Below, one piece after another: positions 16,988 to 25,297 of a DNA stretch of 64,000 nucleotides. Where the stretch lies: the NCBI GenBank assembly GCA_964629875.1, contig CAZVRK010000004.1:1-64000 (forward strand). Direction: 5' to 3'. Source of the stretch: UBA3495 sp964629875. GTDB lineage: Bacteria > Chloroflexota > Dehalococcoidia > Lucifugimonadales > UBA3495. The notes below the pieces were generated by a model. The model made no database searches. It worked only from the letters and a program-made list of their open reading frames with translations, and was not told the DNA's origin. Positions within the stretch are counted from its first letter, which is position 1. The number at the start of each line of letters is the position of its first letter. The position numbers were made by a program, and so were the translations under genes.

Positions 16988-18223
16988 ATGAAAGCCGAGA
17001 TATTTGCAATAGGCACTGAATTATTAATGGGAGAACTATCTGATACAAACGGTTCATGGATCGCTTCTAAACTTCCCCCACTCGGAATCCAAGTAGATCG
17101 TATAACAGGTATAGGAGATAACCTAGAGGCACTCACTGAAGCCTTTGTACATGGTATAGAAAAAGTCGATTTCATTTTCACTACCGGCGGCTTAGGACCC
17201 ACACAAGACGATCTTACTAGGGAAGCAGTTGCACTCGCAGTAGGAGAAACCGCGACTATTCAAAAAGACATAGTTCAAAAGCTACAAAACTACTTTGAAT
17301 CTCGTGGAACCCCTATGCCTCAGGCAAATATAAAACAAGCCAACTTAATCCCATCTGCTAGATTTATAGATAATCCTAACGGCACTGCTCCAGGCTGGTG
17401 GGCCGAAAAAAATGGCACCCATATTATATGTATGCCAGGTCCGCCTACGGAAATGCATCCCATGTGGGAAAACGAGATAGAACCAAACCTCCGAACATTA
17501 GTAAACGACGAAGTCACCTTAACCCGAAATGTTAAGACTATAGGCATGTCAGAATCAGCAATTGACGAAATCATGGATGAATTTTTCGGGAATGAAAATC
17601 CATATTTAGGAATATACTCAAAAGCAGATGGGATACATTTGAGGATAATCGCGAGAGCGTCGGATCAATCATCTGCTCTCGAATTAATTAAACCTGTGGA
17701 AAATGCCATAAATGATAGATTAGGAGATTATATTTGGGGATACGATGATGACACCCCTGCTCTATGTGTAGGGCGTGAACTTACCCAGCGCAAAATGACT
17801 CTGAGTATAGCTGATTGTTGCACCGGAGGGTTTTTATCAGACAACATCACGCATATACCAGAAAGTGCCTCGTTTTTAAAGGGTAGCATCATCTCACCTA
17901 CACCACTGTTATTAGACAAATTAAAACTTACGAATAAGGGACCAGACCAAGGCCCATACATAAATCCCGATTTCGCCCAGAAAGCATCAGAAACGATAAG
18001 AGAAACATTGGACACGGACTTTGGATTGGCTATCATAGGCGTACTTGGTCCAGATGAGTTGGAAAATACATCTGTCGGTCAAGTTTATATATCCATTTCT
18101 GGCCACAATCAGCAACAAAATATATCTCTTAAACTACCTCCTCGCAGACTTCAGATAAAGCGAAGAGCCTCAAATACTGCTCTCACAGAATTATTGAAGA
18201 TTATCAAACAGACTAATCAATAG
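16988..18223 (+). CDS. cinA: CinA-family protein with altered C-terminal amidase domain
   Basis: A 411-residue CinA homologue. Residues 1-170 form the MoCF-type domain (IFAIGTELLMGELSDTNG and FTTGGLGPTQDDLTREAV), associated with ADP-ribose/NAD pyrophosphatase activity. The C-terminal PncC domain (about 255-405) would deamidate NMN, but its motif reads SIADCCTGGFLSDNI instead of AESCTGG, so the catalytic serine position is cysteine. The usual GGVVAYSNEAK segment is replaced by KGSIISPTPLLLDK, so Tyr/Lys partners are uncertain. GAGG lies 4-5 bases before the ATG. The stop codon lies inside a terminator hairpin shared with the convergent VWA gene. Confidence 0.88.
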   Translation: MKAEIFAIGTELLMGELSDTNGSWIASKLPPLGIQVDRITGIGDNLEALTEAFVHGIEKVDFIFTTGGLGPTQDDLTREAVALAVGETATIQKDIVQKLQNYFESRGTPMPQANIKQANLIPSARFIDNPNGTAPGWWAEKNGTHIICMPGPPTEMHPMWENEIEPNLRTLVNDEVTLTRNVKTIGMSESAIDEIMDEFFGNENPYLGIYSKADGIHLRIIARASDQSSALELIKPVENAINDRLGDYIWGYDDDTPALCVGRELTQRKMTLSIADCCTGGFLSDNITHIPESASFLKGSIISPTPLLLDKLKLTNKGPDQGPYINPDFAQKASETIRETLDTDFGLAIIGVLGPDELENTSVGQVYISISGHNQQQNISLKLPPRRLQIKRRASNTALTELLKIIKQTNQ

Positions 18224-18273
18224 CAAAAATAAAGAAGAGACTGAATACTCAGTCTCTTCTTTATTTTTGCTAT
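18220..18273. terminator. Perfect 25-bp bidirectional terminator hairpin
   Basis: Bases 18220-18244 are the exact reverse complement of 18249-18273 around a 4-base loop. The left arm is A-rich and the right arm T-rich, giving a U-tract in transcripts from either strand. It contains the cinA stop codon (18221-18223) and ends 15 bases from the stop of the convergent VWA gene, so it can terminate both. Confidence 0.88.
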
Positions 18274-18287
18274 ATCTAGATAGATAG

Positions 18288-21200
18288 TTACATAGTCAAC
18301 TTCCTATACAACATAGGCAAACGTTCTGGTAACGCCCAGATATCATCAAGAACCTCGTAGCTCATATCACCGCACATCTGTTTCAGGTAGTCATGTCCTG
18401 ATTTATCTACGGTTAAGCAGAAAGGTGTTATGTCTTTTTGCCTAGCTTCCTGCAAAGCCTTATAGGTATCATGAACCGCATATTCTTTTTCAACGCCTTC
18501 TCTACTGTATCCTCTGTCTTGAGGGCGCCCATCACTAATCAGGAACAATATTTTCCTAGTAGATGGTTGGTTCTCTAATTTGGTAATCGCATGCCTAACC
18601 GCCGAACCCATTCTAGTAGCATGTAACGGAGTGATCTTATCTATTCTGCGCTTTATTTTCTCATTGAAACTTTCTTCAATATCCTTGATCACGTAAAATT
18701 CCACATTCTCACGTCCATAGCCGGAGAAACCGTATATACCATACGTATCACCAATAGATTCTAAGGCCTGTATCAATAGAGTCGTACTCTCTTTTTCCAA
18801 ATCTATGATCCGCTTGTAGTGTCTCCTAACCAAACCTTCTCTGCGACGCCGTAGCCATACCATATACTCTACCGGATCATCTGGAGCGTCCCTGTCATCT
18901 ACTGTGTTTCTACCTTCATCTATTGCTTCAGCCGTTGACGCACTCATATCAAGCAAAAACACCACTGAAACATCTCGCTCAATCTTGTTCCTGCGCCAAT
19001 ATATCTTCTCATCTGGAGGAACATTCATGCGAAGGTCTGCCCAGGCTTCAATCGCAGCATTTAAATCTATGTCTTCGCCATCAACCAAACGATACGTTTT
19101 ACGGAAAGTTTCTGGCATTATCAACTCAAACTGCCGCTTCACATGGTTCAATAGAGAACTAAAGTTTTTTATAGACTCATTGAAGAAAACCGACTCTCCT
19201 TCATCCAAAACCTTTTCTTTTACTATGCACCACCGTGGTTTATAATCCCCTGCCCTGAAATCCCACTCGTCATACGAATATGATTGGGGTTCACGAGCTT
19301 CTAATTCACCGCCTTGATCGTCGTCATGAAGCAGCGGACCATACCCTTCCCCAGATTCTGAATCAGGAGGAGGAACTCCCGCTTCCTTCATGATATTTTG
19401 AGCGAACATAGACGTACTATTACTAATATCACCTTGTTCAGCGTCTAACTCTAGCTCAGCACTATCTTCAAGCATCTGTTCGAGTTGCTCTTGTGACAAA
19501 GCCTCACCTTCACCACTCTCTCCCTTATCACTTTGCAACTTAGTTAAAAGTTGGACCATCTCAGGTTTGAAGTCCCCTCTATAGTCCACAGGCTCGGGAG
19601 ACTCATAGGGGTTCCCTTCTCCGCCTTCTCCACCTTCTCCATCTTCTTGGCCCGCACCGAGTTTATCCAACATGGATTCATATTGTTCTTCTGAAAAATC
19701 TCCTGGATCATCCAGATCCTCGGGTTGCCATTGGTCTTCTTCTTCTTCTCTATTTTCAATGCTATGTATTATCTCGTAAGCCCTGAGTGCCGCTTCAGCA
19801 GTGTCTTCAACGTTCGCACTCACATCCCTAAGAGCATGCAATATCTGCGAAAGCATTATAGATTCTTCCTTATATTCCGTTGGCACCATTAGATCAGTAA
19901 ACTGCTCAAGACTCATATGAATTAAAAGTTCAACTAGAGCTTGTTGTAATGGTAGTTCTTGTATCTCAGGTCGACCAGACCGAGCCTCTATTTGAACTCT
20001 CTCAGAAGCCGTTCTGATACCTGGATACTCCATCTTAATCCGGTAATCCAGTCTACAATCTTCCAATACTGTAAATAGATCAAATGCTAATTTTCGGTCT
20101 TCAAATAAATTAAGGAATCTACCTATATCGGTATAAGCGTGAGCCTGATCACTTATGTCAGGAGCATCGTCTCCCATATCTCTGAGTAAAGCTGCCTGCC
20201 GTTCGCTTTGACTTGATTCCAACTCAGTTCGCCTCTGATCTTCAAAGCATGCTGCTGGCTTTTCAAAAACGAAGTTAAAACTACCAAATTCTAAGTGTCC
20301 CACCTGATGTGTTGCGACAACTTTGAACCACGAAAAGTTCTCATCTTTACGGGGATAGTGGTCCACAATGGGGGGTAGAAATACTTTTGTGCCGTCCGTA
20401 GAAGCTGTATCTTCATCTATCCATCCAATGTTTTTATTGACCAACTCCTGCGTATCAAGAACATCAATCGTGGAACCTGATAACGCGCTACAATAAAGCT
20501 TTACAACGCCTTTGACTCTCTCAAGCTCCAAGCTTGACGAAAGTGTCTCCAACATAGATTCTGATGTAGTAGATTCTATCTTGAAAAATGCTATGCCACT
20601 ATCAGGATTGTCTTTTAGCATTTCAACACCGTGCTGATACCACGTGTCCAATTGGTTCATAGTAATTCTATTCAAAACTACATCAAGACTTTTCAGGAAA
20701 GGTGCTACAGCATCAGGGGACGTTGCAAGCAAACCTTCAGCTAAATCCAAAATATGTGTTTGAGATGTTTGAGGAATCTGCGCTAATGTAGAGGTACCAT
20801 CTGCTAGGAATTTAGCTGTCTCTCTCAAGCCAGTTTTTGCCAGTCTTTCCCCTAATTTCAGGAATCGACCAGTCTGGCCTTCGTCTATTTGCTGTAGCGC
20901 CCTAGGGGCAAGTTCTAAACAAGTTTTTACTTCCCTCCAGTTGCTATCGGTTAGAGCTCTACACATTGACAGAAAAGCTTCCCGTTCTCGGCCCATTGCC
21001 GGAAGAACATCACGTCCTAGCACTAGACATTCCATACTGACATCGTAAGATTTATAGGATAATGATTCTATCAAAGACGCAAATACTTCTACGTCCCAAA
21101 ACGGCAAACTTCTAATAAGGTCAGGACTAACCTCAAAAAACTTGGCCGATAATGTACTAGATTTCCAAGTTCCCTTATACAAACTACGGCCTAATCCTGC

Positions 21201-21560
21201 CCATCTAGGAATATACTGAGGCCTCAAATTGCCAACTATCAATGGACTTGCTTTAAAGAACGCCACCGCAAGGGCTGGAGAGTCCTGGGCGAGATATGTT
21301 CCGCATCTTGCCCATTGCATGAATGATGGAAAAGCCAAAGCCCGTGCTACATGGGACCCTACCCTATAATATTCAACAGCTGATTCCCAAGACCTCACTG
21401 TTTGTCCGGCTATAGACACTCCTTCTTTAGCCCACAAGTTAAACTCTTCTTCATTGAACGCTGAGTCCATCGACTCGGAAGCCTCCTGAAAAGCTTCCAA
21501 CACGGCAGGCGGAAACTGGCTGAGTGACGATTCGATATCATTATTGCCATTACTAGTCAA
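18288..21560 (-). CDS. VWA-domain protein, NorD/CbbO-like activator
   Basis: A 1090-residue protein. The N-terminal half is rich in helical repeat-like segments. A low-complexity acidic/Gly stretch follows (about residues 640-690, EDGEGGEGGEGNP), then a C-terminal von Willebrand A domain with MIDAS motif LLDMSAST near residue 870. This is the layout of NorD/CbbO proteins, which work with a MoxR-type AAA+ ATPase to remodel or insert metals into a client enzyme. The matching MoxR gene lies two genes upstream in the same operon. The TTG at 21560 is preferred: GGAGG lies 7 bases before it, and it avoids overlap with the Nudix gene; another TTG at 21593 is poorer. The client is not evident. Confidence 0.87.
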   Translation of the reverse strand: MTSNGNNDIESSLSQFPPAVLEAFQEASESMDSAFNEEEFNLWAKEGVSIAGQTVRSWESAVEYYRVGSHVARALAFPSFMQWARCGTYLAQDSPALAVAFFKASPLIVGNLRPQYIPRWAGLGRSLYKGTWKSSTLSAKFFEVSPDLIRSLPFWDVEVFASLIESLSYKSYDVSMECLVLGRDVLPAMGREREAFLSMCRALTDSNWREVKTCLELAPRALQQIDEGQTGRFLKLGERLAKTGLRETAKFLADGTSTLAQIPQTSQTHILDLAEGLLATSPDAVAPFLKSLDVVLNRITMNQLDTWYQHGVEMLKDNPDSGIAFFKIESTTSESMLETLSSSLELERVKGVVKLYCSALSGSTIDVLDTQELVNKNIGWIDEDTASTDGTKVFLPPIVDHYPRKDENFSWFKVVATHQVGHLEFGSFNFVFEKPAACFEDQRRTELESSQSERQAALLRDMGDDAPDISDQAHAYTDIGRFLNLFEDRKLAFDLFTVLEDCRLDYRIKMEYPGIRTASERVQIEARSGRPEIQELPLQQALVELLIHMSLEQFTDLMVPTEYKEESIMLSQILHALRDVSANVEDTAEAALRAYEIIHSIENREEEEDQWQPEDLDDPGDFSEEQYESMLDKLGAGQEDGEGGEGGEGNPYESPEPVDYRGDFKPEMVQLLTKLQSDKGESGEGEALSQEQLEQMLEDSAELELDAEQGDISNSTSMFAQNIMKEAGVPPPDSESGEGYGPLLHDDDQGGELEAREPQSYSYDEWDFRAGDYKPRWCIVKEKVLDEGESVFFNESIKNFSSLLNHVKRQFELIMPETFRKTYRLVDGEDIDLNAAIEAWADLRMNVPPDEKIYWRRNKIERDVSVVFLLDMSASTAEAIDEGRNTVDDRDAPDDPVEYMVWLRRRREGLVRRHYKRIIDLEKESTTLLIQALESIGDTYGIYGFSGYGRENVEFYVIKDIEESFNEKIKRRIDKITPLHATRMGSAVRHAITKLENQPSTRKILFLISDGRPQDRGYSREGVEKEYAVHDTYKALQEARQKDITPFCLTVDKSGHDYLKQMCGDMSYEVLDDIWALPERLPMLYRKLTM

Positions 21561-21579
21561 AGGAAATACCTCCCATCTA

Positions 21580-22149
21580 TTAGCCTTCCTCAACTATATT
21601 GAGTAATTGTTGAAGAATCTTAGCTGTGGCACCAAACACTAAGTAATCCTGATAGGCGTAAGATACCGAGGTTGAGGCTTCTCCGTCTACCCATCTCGAT
21701 TCATACCTTAAGCTCTGAGAATCTAATAAGTGTTTAATTGGGGTTTCTACTACTTCGGCTATTTCTATCTCGCTAGGATGAAAATCATAAGGATAAGGAA
21801 TAGTCCCTACGTACACTTTAACGATAAAATCACTACGAGTGATTATATCGTCCAACTGCCCTAGAACAGTGATATCTGCTCTAGAGATACCCATTTCCTC
21901 TTCTGTCTCCCTCAAAGCAGTATCTAGAAAATCCATATCCGTAGGGTCCTTAGCTCCGCCAGGGAAAGACATCTCGCCTTTGTGGTGTTCTACGAGTTGT
22001 GATCTCTTGTTCAAGAGAACACAGTATTCACCGTCTTTATCATACAGCAGGATCATGACAGCAGCAGGCATTAATCCATCCGGATTAATTTGCCTCACAT
22101 CATGTCTATCAAGATTTGACCGCAGAGCCTCTAAGCTAAATTGGGACAT
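21580..22149 (-). CDS. Nudix hydrolase, CoA diphosphatase type
   Basis: A 189-residue Nudix protein. The Nudix box is FPGGAKDPTDMD followed by TALRETEEEMGI near residues 60-85. The longer spacing between GG and REtEEmG, plus the upstream LLNKRSQLVEHHKGEMS, is characteristic of CoA pyrophosphatases (NudL/PCD1), which cleave CoA to phosphopantetheine and 3',5'-ADP. It sits between the VWA and MoxR genes, with coaE (last step of CoA synthesis) just upstream, so CoA turnover and synthesis genes share a transcription unit. Substrate remains to be shown. Confidence 0.88.
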   Translation of the reverse strand: MSQFSLEALRSNLDRHDVRQINPDGLMPAAVMILLYDKDGEYCVLLNKRSQLVEHHKGEMSFPGGAKDPTDMDFLDTALRETEEEMGISRADITVLGQLDDIITRSDFIVKVYVGTIPYPYDFHPSEIEIAEVVETPIKHLLDSQSLRYESRWVDGEASTSVSYAYQDYLVFGATAKILQQLLNIVEEG

Positions 22150-22161
22150 TAGATCTCTTAG

Positions 22162-23055
22162 TTATTCAAAAATTGAGGTCACAACCTCTTCAACACTTCT
22201 CTGCAACTCTAGCTCATCTGTCAATGTCCAGACTATCGCTACCTGACACGCCCTTCTGGGCTTTATACCCTGAGTCATGAGGCGCCCTGCGTAGATAAGC
22301 AACCTAGTACTAGCTCCTTCTTGCAACCCATGCTCTCTAAGATTCCTGACTTTCTCGCCTAGTTTGGCCAACGCCTCTGCCTGATCAGATGTGCATCCGC
22401 TTTCATTCTGAACAATTTCTGCCTCGACGTCAGCAGGCGGATAGTCAAATTCTACTGATATAAATCTTTGGCGAGTACTGTGTTTAAGATCTTTTAAAGC
22501 GCTTTGATAATGAGGATTGTAAGATATGCACAACAGGAAACGGTCATCAGCTTCGACTACAGAACCCGTTTTCTCTATAGGTAGTATTCTTCGGTGGTCT
22601 GTAAGAGGGTGAATAAGCACCGTCGTATCTTTTCTAGCCTCTACTACCTCATCCAGATATAAAATAGCACCTGTTTTTACAGCGCGCGTCATAGGTCCGT
22701 CAATCCACCTAGTGCCATTAGCGTCCAAAAGATATCTTCCCACTAAGTCACTTGCTGTGAGATCTTCATGGCAGGCAATGGTGACTAATGGTACTCTCAC
22801 CTCTCCATCGTTAACGGGCTGAGCCGGAGAATCTTTAGCAACTGTCAGAGGTCTCCCCAGTTTCCAAGCCATGTACTCAACGAACCTAGTTTTCCCACAA
22901 CCTGTCGGACCTTTCAACAATACTGGTATATGTTGCTCGTATGCGGCTGTAAACAGTTCCATTTCGTCGCCGACAGGACGGTAGTAGGGTTCACTTCTAA
23001 CAAGAAATTCTTCTATAGCATATTCTTTAAATTGAGGTTCAGTTGCTTCTACCAT
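22162..23055 (-). CDS. MoxR-family AAA+ ATPase, CbbQ/NorQ-like
   Basis: A 297-residue AAA+ ATPase. Walker A is LLKGPTGCGKTRFVEY near residue 43; Walker B is AILYLDEVVEARKD near residue 115. The FLLCISYNPHYQS segment and following TRQRFISVEFDYP are hallmark CbbQ/NorQ/GvpN features. Such ATPases act with VWA partners to activate enzymes such as nitric oxide reductase or Rubisco; the VWA partner is encoded nearby. I use the ATG at 23055, which overlaps the coaE stop (TAATG) and has GGAAGG upstream; the longer reading from 23094 would overlap coaE by 40 bases. Confidence 0.92.
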   Translation of the reverse strand: MVEATEPQFKEYAIEEFLVRSEPYYRPVGDEMELFTAAYEQHIPVLLKGPTGCGKTRFVEYMAWKLGRPLTVAKDSPAQPVNDGEVRVPLVTIACHEDLTASDLVGRYLLDANGTRWIDGPMTRAVKTGAILYLDEVVEARKDTTVLIHPLTDHRRILPIEKTGSVVEADDRFLLCISYNPHYQSALKDLKHSTRQRFISVEFDYPPADVEAEIVQNESGCTSDQAEALAKLGEKVRNLREHGLQEGASTRLLIYAGRLMTQGIKPRRACQVAIVWTLTDELELQRSVEEVVTSIFE

Positions 23056-23666
23056 TACACCTTCCCAACTTTCGTTTTTACTCTGTCTTCCCATAATTTA
23101 CGAACGGTCTTGCTAAGCAATATCATATCACCGCTATTACTTACTTCAGCCTGAGACCGATTCAATCTGTCCTCAGTAGACATCTGCGCGGCAATCCGTC
23201 TATTCGCTTCATCAGACGCCATACCGTTACGTGCATGCAATCGTTCCAGAACAGCTTCAGCCGGAGCGGTGACAGTCCAGACCTCATCGACAAGCCTATC
23301 CCACCCCGCCTCTAGCAAAACGGCTGCTTCGAGAACCACTACGCTAACTCCATCGTCCTTCAGTGATCCTATTTTTCCTTTAACCATATTTGCCATTCGA
23401 GGGTGCATAATGGAGTTCAATCGGTCCAACTGGCTCGCATCTGAAAAAACTACAGATCCAAGCTTTTTCCTGTCGATATCACCATCAGGCCCTAAAATGT
23501 CTTTTCCAAACGCATCAACCACTGCTTGCCACGGCTCTGAATTAACCTGATAGGCTTCATGGCCTACTTTGTCGGCGTCTATTACGTGCGCTCCTAATTC
23601 CTGCAACATAACACTCACCGCACTCTTGCCACTTCCTATACCACCAGTCAAGCCTATGACTAACAT
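23055..23666 (-). CDS. coaE: Dephospho-CoA kinase
   Basis: A 203-residue P-loop kinase that phosphorylates dephospho-CoA in the last step of CoA synthesis. The N-terminus LVIGLTGGIGSGKSAV is the CoaE Walker A. DADKVGHEAYQ, MHPRMANMVKG, VLEAAVLLEAGWD and VWTVTAPAEAVLERLHARNGM are all family-typical. The ATG at 23666 has GAGG 7 bases upstream and begins directly at the first strand; an upstream extension to 23705 adds 13 residues without support. Its TAA overlaps the ATG of the MoxR gene. Confidence 0.95.
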   Translation of the reverse strand: MLVIGLTGGIGSGKSAVSVMLQELGAHVIDADKVGHEAYQVNSEPWQAVVDAFGKDILGPDGDIDRKKLGSVVFSDASQLDRLNSIMHPRMANMVKGKIGSLKDDGVSVVVLEAAVLLEAGWDRLVDEVWTVTAPAEAVLERLHARNGMASDEANRRIAAQMSTEDRLNRSQAEVSNSGDMILLSKTVRKLWEDRVKTKVGKV

Positions 23667-23741
23667 AGATACCTCGATTTCGCAGCGCTCGGGCCATTCT
23701 ATCAAGGCCTAATCAGGTGGTCAACTAAACCCTTAATACCG

Positions 23742-24395
23742 TTATTCAGAGATATAAATGTTCCTCCCTCTGTCAGTATAGGCCTGTTGCAATAAATCAA
23801 ATTGAGTTTGGTATTCCGGAGTATGGATTGGACTCGTAGTCATTATCAACGCGTCCTCTCGGTTATCGGAATAATATCCCTTTCTGATACCAGCTGTGCT
23901 AAATCCATATTTTTCGTATAATCTTTGGGCTATAAAGTTAGAAATGCGAACCTCTAAAGTCACAACCGTAGATCCGTATTTAGTCGCTGATCGGATACTC
24001 CCTATCAAGAGCAATTCACCAATCCCGCAACCCCTCAATGCTTCCCTAACGGCTATTTCCGTTATGTGAGCTTCGTTACCCTGAAACCAGACTCCAACAT
24101 AACCTGCTAGCGTTTGAGACCCAGCAGTCTCAACACTAGGGCTTTTAAAAACATTCTTGATAGTATGAAAAAACGTTTCTATCCATGGGCCTTCTGATAG
24201 AGTGCTTTCATCTGTATCAATAGAATCTACGGAGGCTTGGGCCAGAACATCATAGGCGACTAAATAATCTGAATATCTGTTATTAAGTTGTCGCTTGAAG
24301 GAAGTCCCGGGCCATAATGGAGAAAATGCCTCTTTCTCTATAGATAACACTTCCTCAATATCCTCAGCCTGCATAGTGCGAAGACCCAAGTTCAT
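23742..24395 (-). CDS. GNAT acetyltransferase, RimI-like, with an insertion
   Basis: A 217-residue GNAT protein. The N-terminus (LRTMQAEDIEEVLSIEKEAFSPLWPGTSFKRQL) and the core ITEIAVREALRGCGIGELLL with VTLEVRISNFIAQRLYEKYGF match RimI, the N-alpha-acetyltransferase of ribosomal protein S18. RimI is usually about 150 residues; the excess is a 40-50 residue Ser/Thr/acidic insertion after strand 2 (about residues 50-95) and a longer C-terminus. The acetyl-CoA loop R-G-C-G-I-G is intact. It is probably transcribed with coaE and the MoxR genes downstream. RimI activity is likely but other protein targets are possible. Confidence 0.82.
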   Translation of the reverse strand: MNLGLRTMQAEDIEEVLSIEKEAFSPLWPGTSFKRQLNNRYSDYLVAYDVLAQASVDSIDTDESTLSEGPWIETFFHTIKNVFKSPSVETAGSQTLAGYVGVWFQGNEAHITEIAVREALRGCGIGELLLIGSIRSATKYGSTVVTLEVRISNFIAQRLYEKYGFSTAGIRKGYYSDNREDALIMTTSPIHTPEYQTQFDLLQQAYTDRGRNIYISE

Positions 24396-24458
24396 AAATA
24401 TTTACCCTCAGCTCCCCTGATCAAAAACCAGACTCATCAACATTCGAATCTGATATAT

Positions 24459-24510
24459 AAGAACTAGCCAAATTGCTACGCATATCCACGTAGCAATTTG
24501 GCTAGTTCTT
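24459..24510. terminator. Perfect 22-bp hairpin overlapping the end of the hydrolase gene
   Basis: Bases 24459-24480 pair exactly with 24489-24510 around an 8-base loop. The minus-strand hydrolase stop (24476-24478) is inside the left arm, so the last eleven codons form the right arm and loop. The outer arm ends are AAGAAC/GTTCTT, giving a short U-run on both strands. It should separate the hydrolase from rimI. Confidence 0.75.
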
Positions 24511-25234
24511 TAGGTTTCTGCAATGCAACCTGATGACATGAATCTATTTCAACTACCTCGGCATCCTTGATTCTTGCCGCCATTATCTTTTGTTTCTTGG
24601 GAGGGATCCACTTATCATCATTTAATACCACGTAGGTAACAGGGCACGGTATATTCATCATTGATAATGATAATTTAGTCATTAGGACCCTGATAGGCAA
24701 TGGCCCAAAGTATCCAATACTTTGCACTATATCCATAGCATCCATAGTGTTACACAGTACTCTACTGATAATATTTTTTGCTAGATTTATGTCTCTACTT
24801 ACCAGTCCATTCAACAAATATGAAAATCGCAACATATACCTATAAAGTGCAGGGAATTGAGATATGATAGTCCCTTGATCTTTCGGGACAACCCCGCTGA
24901 TCAAAATTATCCTAGAAGGTTCCAGATCTAGTGTTGCACATGCCTGTAATACAATCGGAGCAGATGATCCATGCGCTACTATAACTGGTCTAACTAACCC
25001 TTGACGCTCGATTGACCTAGCTACAGATTGGACACACTCTTCAAATTGAACTGTGCTAGTATCGCCATCTGAATCCAGTCCATGCCCAGGCAAATCCAGA
25101 GGAAATACTTTTCCAACCGCACGATAGGCGTATAACCTTGGAGGATGCTCATCGGGCGAAGTCATTTCCCCCCAAACTCTGCCCCAACTCCAAGCTCCTT
25201 GCCCTGCTGCATGCACTAATAAATAATCAGTCAC
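24476..25234 (-). CDS. Alpha/beta hydrolase fold protein with altered nucleophile elbow
   Basis: A 252-residue alpha/beta hydrolase. The N-terminal LLVHAAGQGAWSWGRVW is the oxyanion-hole region of the MenH/esterase type, and the C-terminal DSCHQVALQKPKELAKLL supplies the usual catalytic histidine. The nucleophile elbow, normally G-H-S-x-G, reads VIVAHGSSAPIVL near residue 90: glycine is at the serine position and serine is one residue later. It may be a pseudo-enzyme or use a shifted serine. The GTG at 25234 with AGGTGG 7 bases upstream is a better start than the longer reading from 25282. Confidence 0.8.
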   Translation of the reverse strand: MTDYLLVHAAGQGAWSWGRVWGEMTSPDEHPPRLYAYRAVGKVFPLDLPGHGLDSDGDTSTVQFEECVQSVARSIERQGLVRPVIVAHGSSAPIVLQACATLDLEPSRIILISGVVPKDQGTIISQFPALYRYMLRFSYLLNGLVSRDINLAKNIISRVLCNTMDAMDIVQSIGYFGPLPIRVLMTKLSLSMMNIPCPVTYVVLNDDKWIPPKKQKIMAARIKDAEVVEIDSCHQVALQKPKELAKLLRGYA

Positions 25235-25297
25235 TTTATTACCACCTGTATTCCACTCTCGTAAGCTGGCACCTAACCACAACTATTCCTGACTGCA

